From positions 1 to 5,156 of the forward strand of contig NZ_CALAOH010000228.1 of the NCBI RefSeq assembly GCF_937926365.1: a stretch of 5,156 nucleotides of DNA, given 5' to 3'. Below, one piece after another: positions 1 to 5,156 of this stretch. A program made the translations under genes and the position numbers. This DNA is from an uncultured Azohydromonas sp. Lineage in GTDB: Bacteria; Pseudomonadota; Gammaproteobacteria; Burkholderiales; Burkholderiaceae_C. The first letter of the stretch is position 1, and each line of letters opens with the position of its first letter. Under the pieces are notes generated by a model that saw only the letters and a list, made by a program, of their open reading frames with translations, made no database searches and was not told the origin of the DNA.

Positions 1-224
1 ACACGCTAGGCCGCCGCTGTCGGCCTGACCGCCAGGGGTGGGCTGAATACGTACCCTCTTGTTTTACAGGGGCGGTTGGATATTCGGTCGGGCTGGTGCG
101 GACAGCGGGTGGGCCGAGGCGCGGCGAGCCGTCCGCACATATGACTTTCGTGCGTTGAAGTGCCGTGGTGCGCTGCCCACGATGACGGCGACGGCCGCAT
201 CCCGGCCAATGCGGAAAGCCCGCC
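1..224 (+). promoter_or_regulatory. Leader region upstream of tagH, no gene seen
   Basis: No convincing gene is seen in this stretch. An AT-richer island at about 46-85 contains a weak sigma70-like pair: TTGTTT at 59-64 and TATTCG at 81-86, with a 16-nt spacer. The -10 element is poor, so this is only a candidate promoter for tagH. Two inverted repeats are present. AGGCCG at 8-13 pairs with CGGCCT at 21-26 across a 7-nt loop. GTGCGGAC at 96-103 pairs with GTCCGCAC at 131-138 across a 27-nt loop. Neither is followed by a T tract, so neither is called a terminator. The 3' end of an upstream gene could not be identified. Confidence 0.25.
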
Positions 225-1205
225 ATGAGCCTGACCTTGCGCGCGGTGTTGCTCGATGACCGGCCGCTGTCGCGGCCCATCGAGGCTTGTTTCGGACACG
301 AGGGGGGCACCATCGGCCGCGCCGACCAGAACACGCTGACGCTGCCCGACCCGCTGCGCTACATCTCGCGCCACCAGGCGCGGATCAGCTGCGCGTCCAC
401 GGGCTTCGTGGTCGAGAACATCGGCAGCCCCAACCCCGTCGCCGTGCGCGGCGAGCCGCTGCCGCACGGTCGCTGCGTGCCGCTGCGCCACCGCGACCAA
501 CTGTGCATCGGCACCTACGTGCTGGAAGCCATCGTGCTGCCCGACGAGGGCGATGCCGCGTCCGCGTCGCCCCTCGCGGCGGCCGAGGGCACCGCCGCCG
601 TGGCCGCCGGCCTGGATGCGGACCTGTGGGCCGCCTTCCGCGAGGGCGCGGGGCTGCACCTGGAGGCGGACGCGGGCGCGAGGGCCGCGTGCATGCGCGC
701 GGCCGGGCAGGTGTTGCGCCACGCGGTGGCGGGCTTGCTGGAGCTGATGTGCGCGCAGCCGCTGCCGCCGCGCGCAGTGCCGCGCGCCGCCGGCGCGGCC
801 CCGTTGAGCAACCCGCTGAAGGTGGTGCCCGATGCGCAAGCGGCCCTGGAACTGCTGCTGATGCGGGCGCAACCCGGCTTCCTCGACGGTCCGGACGCCG
901 TGGCCGAGGCGCTGGAGGAGCTGGTCGCACAGGCCTTGGCCACCGAGGCCGGCACCCGCGCCGCGCGCGACGGCGTGCTGCGGCGCTTCGCTCCGGCGGC
1001 GCTGGAGGAACGGCTGCACGAAGCCGCCGTGGCGCCGCCCTGGTGGCCCGCGCAGCGCCAGGCCCGGCTGTGGGTGCAGTACGGACGGCTCTTCGAGCGC
1101 CTGCGCGGCCAGGCCCAGGCGGACTTCGACGCGCTCTTCGGCCAGGCTTTCGCCCTGGCCTACGAGGACCAGCTGCAACGGTTGCGGCGGGACAAGGCCT
1201 GTTGA
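225..1205 (+). CDS. tagH: Type VI secretion system-associated FHA domain protein (TagH/Fha family)
   Basis: This is a 326-residue cytoplasmic protein with two parts. Residues about 5-105 form a forkhead-associated (phosphothreonine-binding) domain, with the core Gly31-Arg32 turn, the Ser48-Arg49-His50 motif and the Asn65/Gly67/Asn70 loop. After an Ala-rich spacer (about 110-190), residues about 192-320 match the C-terminal domain specific to type VI secretion FHA proteins. Landmarks are the NPLK segment at 196-199, GFL at 218-220, an ARLW motif at 280-283, and the DF-LFG-F--AYE-Q tail at 300-316. In characterised systems such as Fha1 of Pseudomonas, the FHA protein takes part in threonine-phosphorylation control of apparatus assembly. 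The ATG at 225 is the only ATG start available, because an in-frame TGA lies at 183-185. GGAAAG at 213-218 gives a ribosome site 6 nt upstream. The protein is shorter than Fha1 because of a short linker. No other type VI gene is in the window, so it is either the last gene of a cluster to the left or an orphan. Confidence 0.9.
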   Translation: MSLTLRAVLLDDRPLSRPIEACFGHEGGTIGRADQNTLTLPDPLRYISRHQARISCASTGFVVENIGSPNPVAVRGEPLPHGRCVPLRHRDQLCIGTYVLEAIVLPDEGDAASASPLAAAEGTAAVAAGLDADLWAAFREGAGLHLEADAGARAACMRAAGQVLRHAVAGLLELMCAQPLPPRAVPRAAGAAPLSNPLKVVPDAQAALELLLMRAQPGFLDGPDAVAEALEELVAQALATEAGTRAARDGVLRRFAPAALEERLHEAAVAPPWWPAQRQARLWVQYGRLFERLRGQAQADFDALFGQAFALAYEDQLQRLRRDKAC

Positions 1206-1218
1206 GCGCCGGCGCCTG

Positions 1219-1240
1219 AACGGCCCGCGCACGCCGTTTT
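1219..1240 (+). terminator. Weak intrinsic terminator candidate after tagH
   Basis: AACGGC (1219-1224) and GCCGTT (1233-1238) form a 6-bp stem with an 8-nt loop. A four-T run at 1237-1240 overlaps the stem end. It lies 14 nt past the tagH stop codon. The stem is short and the T tract is only four bases, so termination may be partial and read-through into the downstream gene is possible. Confidence 0.4.
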
Positions 1241-1241
1241 G

Positions 1242-1247
1242 CACAAT
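1242..1247 (+). promoter_or_regulatory. Possible -10 element for the transglycosylase gene
   Basis: CACAAT matches four of six bases of the sigma70 -10 consensus. It sits in the only AT-richer patch of the 153-nt gap between tagH and the transglycosylase gene, about 110 nt before the chosen start. No recognisable -35 hexamer lies at the right distance upstream; that position falls in the tagH terminator hairpin. This is a weak suggestion only. Confidence 0.2.
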
Positions 1248-1358
1248 CGGCGCGACCCGCCATCCCGGGGCCGCGGCTCGCCCGACGCGGGACAGCCGCC
1301 TGCTGGAGCCCGGATCCCGTTGCGGGGCCACGCGCCCCACCACTCCCTCCACGACCCG

Positions 1359-2735
1359 ATGAACTTCCTGAAGACCCCCTTGGCGCTGCGCCTGGCCGCG
1401 CTGCTGCTGCCGGCGCTGGTCGGTGCCTGCACCGCCGCGCCGGCACGGCAGGACGGCGACGCCGGCCTCGCCCCTTGCATCGACGCGCTGCGCCAGCGCC
1501 TGGACGAGCACCCGCAGGTGCAGCCACGCACCTTCGAGCAGTACACGCGTACCGCGCAGGACCTGCGCCCGGTGATCGAGGCCGCCACCGCCGCGCAGCC
1601 GGAGTTCCAGGTGCCGATCTGGGACTACCTGACGCGGCGCGTGGACCCCGAGCGCATCGCCGACGGGCGCGCGTTGCTGGCGGGCCAGGCCGCGGCGCTG
1701 GCGGCGATCGAGAAGCGCCACGGCGTGGACCCGGCCACGGTGGTGGCGGTGTTCGGCATCGAGACCGACTACGGGCGCGTGCAGGGCCGCTACCCGGTGG
1801 TGGACGCCACGCTCAGCCGCGCCTGCCTGAACCTGGGCAGCGCCGAGCGCCGCCGCAACTTCTTCTCCGCGCTGTGGCTGCTGCAGGAGGGCCACGTGCA
1901 GCCGGAGAGCTTCCTGGGCTCCTGGGCCGGCGCCTTCGGGCAGACGCAGTTCATGCCCGCCACCTTCGTCGCCTACATGGACGCCGCCGCGGAAGGCGCC
2001 AGCAAGGTGGACATCATCGGCAGCACGCCGGACGCGCTGGCGACCACCGCGCGCTACCTGTCGGGGTTGAACTGGCGCAGCGGCCTGCCTTGGGGCGTGG
2101 AGGTGAAGCTGCCGGACGCGGCGCTGGAACGCTTCAACGCGCAGGAATCCGGGCACCGTTGCCTGGAGCGCGGCCAGCCCGAAGGCCCGTGCCGCAGCCT
2201 GGCGCAATGGGCGGCCGATGGCGTGCGGCGTGCCGATGGCGGCCCGCTGCTGGGCGAGAACGGCGCGCCGGGCTGGGAGCCGGGGCTGCGCACCGCGCTG
2301 CTGATGCCCGCGGGCAGCGACGGCCCGGCCTGGCTGGTGACGCCCAACTACCAGGCGATCTGGCGCTACAACCGCGCCGACGCCTACGGGCTGGCGATCG
2401 GGCTGCTGTCCGACGCGCTGCGCGGCCTGCCCCCGCCGCGCAAGGCCTGGCCCACGGACGACCCGCTGCTGCCTCGGCGGGAGCTGCGCGAGCTGCAGGC
2501 GCTGCTGCTGTCGCGCGGCCACTGCGAGGTGCAGCCCGACGGCCGCGACGGCCCGCGCACGGCGGCGGCCATCCGCGCCGAGGAGCGGCGGCTGGAGCTG
2601 CCGGAGACGGGGCGCTCGGGAACGCGCATCCTGGCGCGGCTGAAGGCACAGGGCCCGGAAGAGGGTGCGGCGCAGGGCGCGTGCGGAGCGGCGGCAGTAC
2701 CGGGTGCGGCAGGTCCGGCCTCGGCGCCGCGCTGA
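1359..2735 (+). CDS. Lytic murein transglycosylase, MltB family lipoprotein with peptidoglycan-binding domain
   Basis: This is a 458-residue lipoprotein predicted to cleave the MurNAc-GlcNAc bond of peptidoglycan, leaving 1,6-anhydro-MurNAc ends. The N-terminus has a Lys, a hydrophobic run (8-21) and a lipobox ending at Cys24 (VGAC). The next residue is Thr, not Asp, which favours outer-membrane sorting. The catalytic SLT_2/MltB-type domain covers about 38-355. It carries the signature FGIETDYG at 132-139, with Glu135 as the expected catalytic acid, then RRNFF at 165-169, the GAFGQTQFMP block at 191-200 and the NYQAIWRYN block at 330-338. A C-terminal domain of the PG_binding_1 type spans about 373-430 (RELQALLLSRG and the DG-DGPRTAAAIR repeat core). 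The last 28 residues are an Ala/Gly-rich tail. The ATG at 1359 was chosen because it gives a clean lipoprotein signal. The frame stays open upstream to a TTG at 1239, but that extension is Arg/Pro-rich and would bury the signal. No Shine-Dalgarno sequence precedes the ATG; the bases before it are pyrimidine-rich. The gene follows tagH on the same strand, probably as a separate transcript. Confidence 0.93.
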   Translation: MNFLKTPLALRLAALLLPALVGACTAAPARQDGDAGLAPCIDALRQRLDEHPQVQPRTFEQYTRTAQDLRPVIEAATAAQPEFQVPIWDYLTRRVDPERIADGRALLAGQAAALAAIEKRHGVDPATVVAVFGIETDYGRVQGRYPVVDATLSRACLNLGSAERRRNFFSALWLLQEGHVQPESFLGSWAGAFGQTQFMPATFVAYMDAAAEGASKVDIIGSTPDALATTARYLSGLNWRSGLPWGVEVKLPDAALERFNAQESGHRCLERGQPEGPCRSLAQWAADGVRRADGGPLLGENGAPGWEPGLRTALLMPAGSDGPAWLVTPNYQAIWRYNRADAYGLAIGLLSDALRGLPPPRKAWPTDDPLLPRRELRELQALLLSRGHCEVQPDGRDGPRTAAAIRAEERRLELPETGRSGTRILARLKAQGPEEGAAQGACGAAAVPGAAGPASAPR

Positions 2736-2742
2736 GGAGCCC

Positions 2743-2773
2743 AAAAAGAAACCGCCCCATGGGAGTGGGGCGG
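2743..2773 (-). terminator. Intrinsic terminator of the phasin-like gene
   Basis: CCGCCCCA (2752-2759) and TGGGGCGG (2766-2773) form a perfect 8-bp GC stem with a 6-nt loop. On the minus strand it is followed directly by TTTCTTTTT (complement of 2743-2751), which is a classical rho-independent terminator. It lies 27 nt past the stop of the leftward gene. On the plus strand no T run follows the stem, so for the converging transglycosylase gene it offers only a hairpin. Confidence 0.85.
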
Positions 2774-2799
2774 CAGGGTGTCTCAGCGGGCGTCGTGCA

Positions 2800-3177
2800 T
2801 CACGTTGCCGCCGGTTTCACCCGGGGCGTCTTGCCCTGGGCTGCTTCGGTCATGGCGCGCGCGGCGTCGCTGGCCATGGCCGGGCCGCGCTTGAGGAAGG
2901 CGTCCTGGCCCTGGTCCACGAGGCTCAGCGCGCTCTGGCCCAGGTCGGTGAGGAACTCCATCCAGTTCTTCACCAGCCCCAGCAGGAAGTCGTTGAAGGC
3001 GTTGGAGGGGAAGAAGTTCAGGGCCGCGTCGCGGCCCGAGTCGGCCAGTTTCGGCGCGGTGCCCAGCGTGCGCGACATCACTTCGGGCGAGGCCGAGAAC
3101 TTGGCAATCAGTTCCATGTTGGCGCGCATCAGCTTGGAGTAGGGCGACAGCAGGGTTTCAAAGGCTTCGGTGGGCAT
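2800..3177 (-). CDS. Phasin-like small helical protein
   Basis: This is a 125-residue protein with no signal peptide, no cysteine and no membrane helix. It is almost entirely predicted helix. It begins with an amphipathic stretch (about 4-28), passes a Pro/Gly-containing region (31-57), continues in a long amphipathic helix rich in Phe, Leu and Trp (about 59-95), and ends in a Lys/Pro/Ala tail (115-125). Size, composition and helix pattern fit phasins, the amphipathic proteins that coat polyhydroxyalkanoate granules. A diagnostic phasin domain signature is not obvious by eye, so the call rests partly on context: the upstream palindrome at 3342-3358 resembles PhaR operators that control phasin genes. 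The start is well set by AGGAG five bases before the ATG. The gene is monocistronic, converges on the transglycosylase gene and ends in a strong terminator. Alternative: an uncharacterised granule-associated or other helical protein. Confidence 0.65.
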   Translation of the reverse strand: MPTEAFETLLSPYSKLMRANMELIAKFSASPEVMSRTLGTAPKLADSGRDAALNFFPSNAFNDFLLGLVKNWMEFLTDLGQSALSLVDQGQDAFLKRGPAMASDAARAMTEAAQGKTPRVKPAAT

Positions 3178-3182
3178 GGCTG

Positions 3183-3187
3183 CTCCT
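3183..3187 (-). promoter_or_regulatory. Shine-Dalgarno of the phasin-like gene
   Basis: AGGAG on the minus strand lies 5 nt before the ATG at 3177. It is the strongest ribosome site in the window. It decides the start, because the frame stays open far upstream (to 3699) through non-coding sequence. Confidence 0.8.
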
Positions 3188-3341
3188 GAGGACAGACGGG
3201 TTGCGAAGGTGCTCGGCGGTGTCGTTGCGTCCCGGCTTGCGGCTCGACGAGCGTCCATCGGCGACACCGGCTCCCCGCGGCAGGCCGCGAAAGCCAGCGC
3301 GCCCCTTTGTCTCCTGTGGTCCGGGACGGTGTGCTTTGATT

Positions 3342-3358
3342 TTGCTGCAATGCAGCAA
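3342..3358. promoter_or_regulatory. 17-bp palindrome, candidate PhaR-type operator
   Basis: TTGCTGCAATGCAGCAA is a perfect inverted repeat of two 8-bp arms around a central A. Its core CTGC-AAT-GCAG fits the CTGC-N3-GCAG pattern that I recall for PhaR, the repressor that senses polyhydroxyalkanoate and controls phasin genes in several proteobacteria. It lies 165 nt upstream of the phasin-like start and 99 nt upstream of the nitroreductase start, overlapping the likely promoter island. The symmetry is seen directly; the regulator assignment is inference. Confidence 0.6.
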
Positions 3359-3456
3359 TTCGCGCGCCGTGCGTCGCACCGGGTTTCAGCTCGACACACC
3401 TTGCCGTTGACTCTTCGGCCGCGCCGGCGGTCCCACGCTGTTGGGGACGACGCGCG

Positions 3457-5156
3457 ATGCCGAAGCTGCTCTGGGTGCTGTTGCCGCTGCTGCCGCCGCT
3501 GGTGTATTTGGCCGCGCGGCTGCTGCGCGGGCGTCCGCCCGCGCGCCGCGAGCTCAACGCCTGGAGCAGCGTGCTGCTGCTGGCCTACCTCGCGGCCACG
3601 GCGGGGTTCGGGCTGTTCTGGGTGGCGCAGCAGCAACTGCCGGTCTTCGACTGGCATTACCTCTTCGGCTACGCCACGCTGGGGCTGCTGGCGCTGCACC
3701 TGTCGCTGAACTTCAGCAGCGCCTGGCGCGTGCTGCGGGGCCGGCCCGCGCCGACCACGGCGCGCGAACAGCAGGCCGGGCGGCGCTGGATGCTGGTGTC
3801 AGGCGGCGCGGGGTTGGCGCTGCTGGCCGTGGGCACGGCCTTCGTGGCGGGCCTGCGGCTGGGGCGCGGCCAGCGCGGCGTGCTGCTGGCGGCGGACGGC
3901 GCGACCACGCAGCCGCCGGTCGAAGCGCCCATGGCGCTGGTGGATCGTTTCCATCGGCACTCCTCGCAGTCCCGCAGCGCGTCCTTCACGGGCGTGCCGG
4001 CGGTGAACTGGGGCGCGGCCCCGCCGCCGTTCAAGCGCTATGCGCAGGCGCCGCGCGTGGCGCTGCCGCCGGCCGCGCGCCACGGCGGTGTCCGGCCGGA
4101 CAGCCTGCTGGCGCTGGGCACGGCGCTGTGGCACACGGCCGGCGTGACCGAGCGGCGCCCGGGGCTGGTGCTGCGCGCCTCGCCGTCGTCCGGCGCGCTG
4201 TTCTCCACCGAGCTTTACCTCGCCGTCGGCGCGTTGCCGGGGCTGGCGCCGGGCCTTTGGCACTACGACGCCGAAGCCCATGCGCTGGAGCGCCTGCGCG
4301 CGGACCCGGCTGTTGCGGCGCTGCCGGGCCTGCCTGGCGGCGAAGAGCCGGGCCGCGCCGATGCGTTCGTGATCGCCACCGCGGTGTTCCGCCGCACCGG
4401 GCGCAAGTACCGCGACCGCAGCTACCGCTACGTGCTGGCCGATCTCGGCCACGCGCTGGAGAACCTGCGCCAGGCCGCGGTGGCCGTGGGCTGGCAGGCG
4501 CGGCTGGTGCCCGCCTTCGACGGCCCGCGCCTGGCGGCCGGCCTGGCCTTGAACGAAGACGAGGAGGGCGTGCTGGCGCTGGTGTCACTGCGGGCCGGGT
4601 CGGCATCCGGGCCGCCCGCCGACACGGGCCTGGCGGCATTGCGGTGCGTCGCGCCCCGTGCCGCCGCGTTCTCGCCGCCGCCCTTGCCGCGCGAGCTGCC
4701 CCCGCTGGGGGTGACGGGCGCGGTGCACCGGGCGACCTCGCTGCAGGGCGGCGCGTCGCCGCCGTGGGCGGGTGAGGCGACGGGGCGCGGGACGGCCGGC
4801 GTCGGGAATGGCGGGGCGGCATCGGCCGCCGTTCCCGGGGGGCGGACCGGTTCCGCGTCCGCCTCCACGCCGACGGTGGCGCTGCTGCCGGCCGACTCTC
4901 GGCGGGTGGACGTGCTGCCGCTCATTGCCACGCGGCGCTCGGTGCGGCGTTTCGCGGCCACGCCGCTGTCGCTGCGGGACCTGGCCGGGGTGCTGGCGGG
5001 CCTGGTGCGGGAAGGGTCCTTGTTGTCACCGGCGCTGCGCATCGACGTGGTGGCGCATGCCGTGGACGGGCTGCCGCCGGGCGCCTGGCGTTTCGACCCG
5101 GCGCGCCGGACGCTGCTGCCGCGCCGCGTGCCGCGGGCGCTGCGGGCCGAGGCCCG
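3457..5156 (+). CDS. Membrane-anchored SagB/ThcOx-type nitroreductase, tandem domains, partial (3' end cut)
   Basis: The frame is open from the ATG at 3457 to the window end, giving 566 residues without a stop. GGGGA at 3443-3447 is a plausible ribosome site 9 nt upstream. Residues 1-135 hold four probable membrane helices (about 4-22, 37-57, 66-86, 112-134), the third with His67 and His81. Residues about 161-378 form an FMN-dependent nitroreductase-fold domain of the SagB/ThcOx type. Landmarks are the FHRHSS start at 165-170, W185 and PFKRY at 191-195, RASPSSGALF-TELY at 240-254, PGLWHYD at 265-271, RKYRDRSYRY at 316-325 (with a Lys317-Tyr318 pair like the functional KY of azoline dehydrogenases), and DLGHALENL at 329-337. 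An Ala/Gly/Pro-rich linker (379-480) leads to a second nitroreductase-like domain, seen at 484-566: RRSVRRF at 493-499, then a VDGLPPGAWRFD block at 536-547. SagB enzymes oxidise azoline rings in peptide natural products, but many family members are uncharacterised oxidoreductases. No cyclodehydratase or precursor peptide is seen here, so the substrate is unknown. Confidence 0.85.
   Translation, partial: MPKLLWVLLPLLPPLVYLAARLLRGRPPARRELNAWSSVLLLAYLAATAGFGLFWVAQQQLPVFDWHYLFGYATLGLLALHLSLNFSSAWRVLRGRPAPTTAREQQAGRRWMLVSGGAGLALLAVGTAFVAGLRLGRGQRGVLLAADGATTQPPVEAPMALVDRFHRHSSQSRSASFTGVPAVNWGAAPPPFKRYAQAPRVALPPAARHGGVRPDSLLALGTALWHTAGVTERRPGLVLRASPSSGALFSTELYLAVGALPGLAPGLWHYDAEAHALERLRADPAVAALPGLPGGEEPGRADAFVIATAVFRRTGRKYRDRSYRYVLADLGHALENLRQAAVAVGWQARLVPAFDGPRLAAGLALNEDEEGVLALVSLRAGSASGPPADTGLAALRCVAPRAAAFSPPPLPRELPPLGVTGAVHRATSLQGGASPPWAGEATGRGTAGVGNGGAASAAVPGGRTGSASASTPTVALLPADSRRVDVLPLIATRRSVRRFAATPLSLRDLAGVLAGLVREGSLLSPALRIDVVAHAVDGLPPGAWRFDPARRTLLPRRVPRALRAEA

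Larger units (their letters stand above)
3178..3456. promoter_or_regulatory. Divergent intergenic region between the phasin-like and nitroreductase genes
   Basis: This 279-nt region must hold the promoters for both flanking genes, which point away from each other. An AT-richer island at about 3332-3360 stands out from the GC-rich surroundings and is the likely promoter core. On the minus strand CAAAAT (complement of 3339-3344) is a fair -10 candidate, but no good -35 hexamer was found for it. No plus-strand promoter could be picked with confidence. The palindrome inside the island is listed separately. No small gene is supported here. Confidence 0.5.

Noticed and set aside
96..138. 8-bp inverted repeat with a 27-nt loop, considered as a terminator or operator
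   Set aside because: There is no T tract on either side, the loop is long, and no known operator pattern is matched.
59..259. Small 66-codon plus-strand frame before tagH
   Set aside because: It uses a TTG start with no ribosome site, overlaps the tagH start and shows no recognisable features.
6..2744. Stop-free minus-strand frame of about 900 codons opposite tagH and the transglycosylase gene
   Set aside because: The translation is Arg/Gln/Ala/Gly-rich with no recognisable domain and lies antisense to two well-supported genes. Long stop-free antisense frames are expected at this GC content.
1475..3142. Plus-strand frame of 555 codons overlapping the transglycosylase and running into the phasin-like gene
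   Set aside because: It is low-complexity Arg/Ala/Gly sequence in a shifted frame of a clear enzyme gene and antisense to the phasin-like gene, with no domain signature.
3178..3699. N-terminal extension of the phasin-like gene up to 3699
   Set aside because: The extension is Arg/Gln-rich, runs through the palindrome and into the opposite gene, and the strong AGGAG fixes the start at 3177.
3441..4775. Plus-strand frame of 444 codons over the nitroreductase gene
   Set aside because: It starts at a TTG and gives Ala/Gly/Arg-rich sequence, while the frame from 3457 gives membrane helices and clear SagB-type motifs.
3457..5156. A complete azole-modified peptide (TOMM) cluster
   Set aside because: Only a SagB-type gene is present in the window; no YcaO cyclodehydratase, E1-like protein, precursor peptide or exporter is visible.
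1..5156. CRISPR arrays, tRNA or rRNA genes, insertion sequences
   Set aside because: No regularly spaced repeats, no tRNA-like cloverleaf or TTCGAATC-type arm, and no transposase or terminal repeats were seen on either strand.

Overview
The window is very GC-rich with GC-saturated third codon positions. Its protein families (a type VI secretion FHA protein, an MltB-type lipoprotein transglycosylase, a phasin-like protein and a CTGC-N3-GCAG palindrome) suggest a betaproteobacterium of the Burkholderiales, plausibly Comamonadaceae. This placement is inferred from composition and gene content, not from a marker gene.

Layout: 1-224 is a leader without a convincing gene. 225-1205 (+) encodes a TagH-type FHA-domain protein of the type VI secretion system, followed by a weak hairpin terminator. 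1359-2735 (+) encodes a periplasmic lipoprotein lytic murein transglycosylase with a C-terminal peptidoglycan-binding domain. A well-formed intrinsic terminator at 2743-2773 is oriented for the opposite strand. It ends the short phasin-like gene at 2800-3177 (-), which converges on the transglycosylase gene. 3178-3456 is a divergent intergenic region with a perfect 17-bp palindrome (3342-3358) resembling PhaR operators. From 3457 (+) to the window edge, an open reading frame with no stop encodes a membrane-anchored SagB/ThcOx-type nitroreductase. It has an N-terminal four-helix membrane module and the beginning of a second nitroreductase domain, and it is cut by the window end.

How the genes relate: TagH is probably the edge of a type VI cluster lying to the left, or an orphan. 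The transglycosylase could serve general wall turnover or help secretion-apparatus assembly, but the sequence does not decide this. The phasin-like gene and its palindrome look like a self-contained polyhydroxyalkanoate-responsive unit. The SagB-type fusion is the least ordinary gene here; no peptide-modification partners (cyclodehydratase, precursor peptide) are visible beside it within the window.
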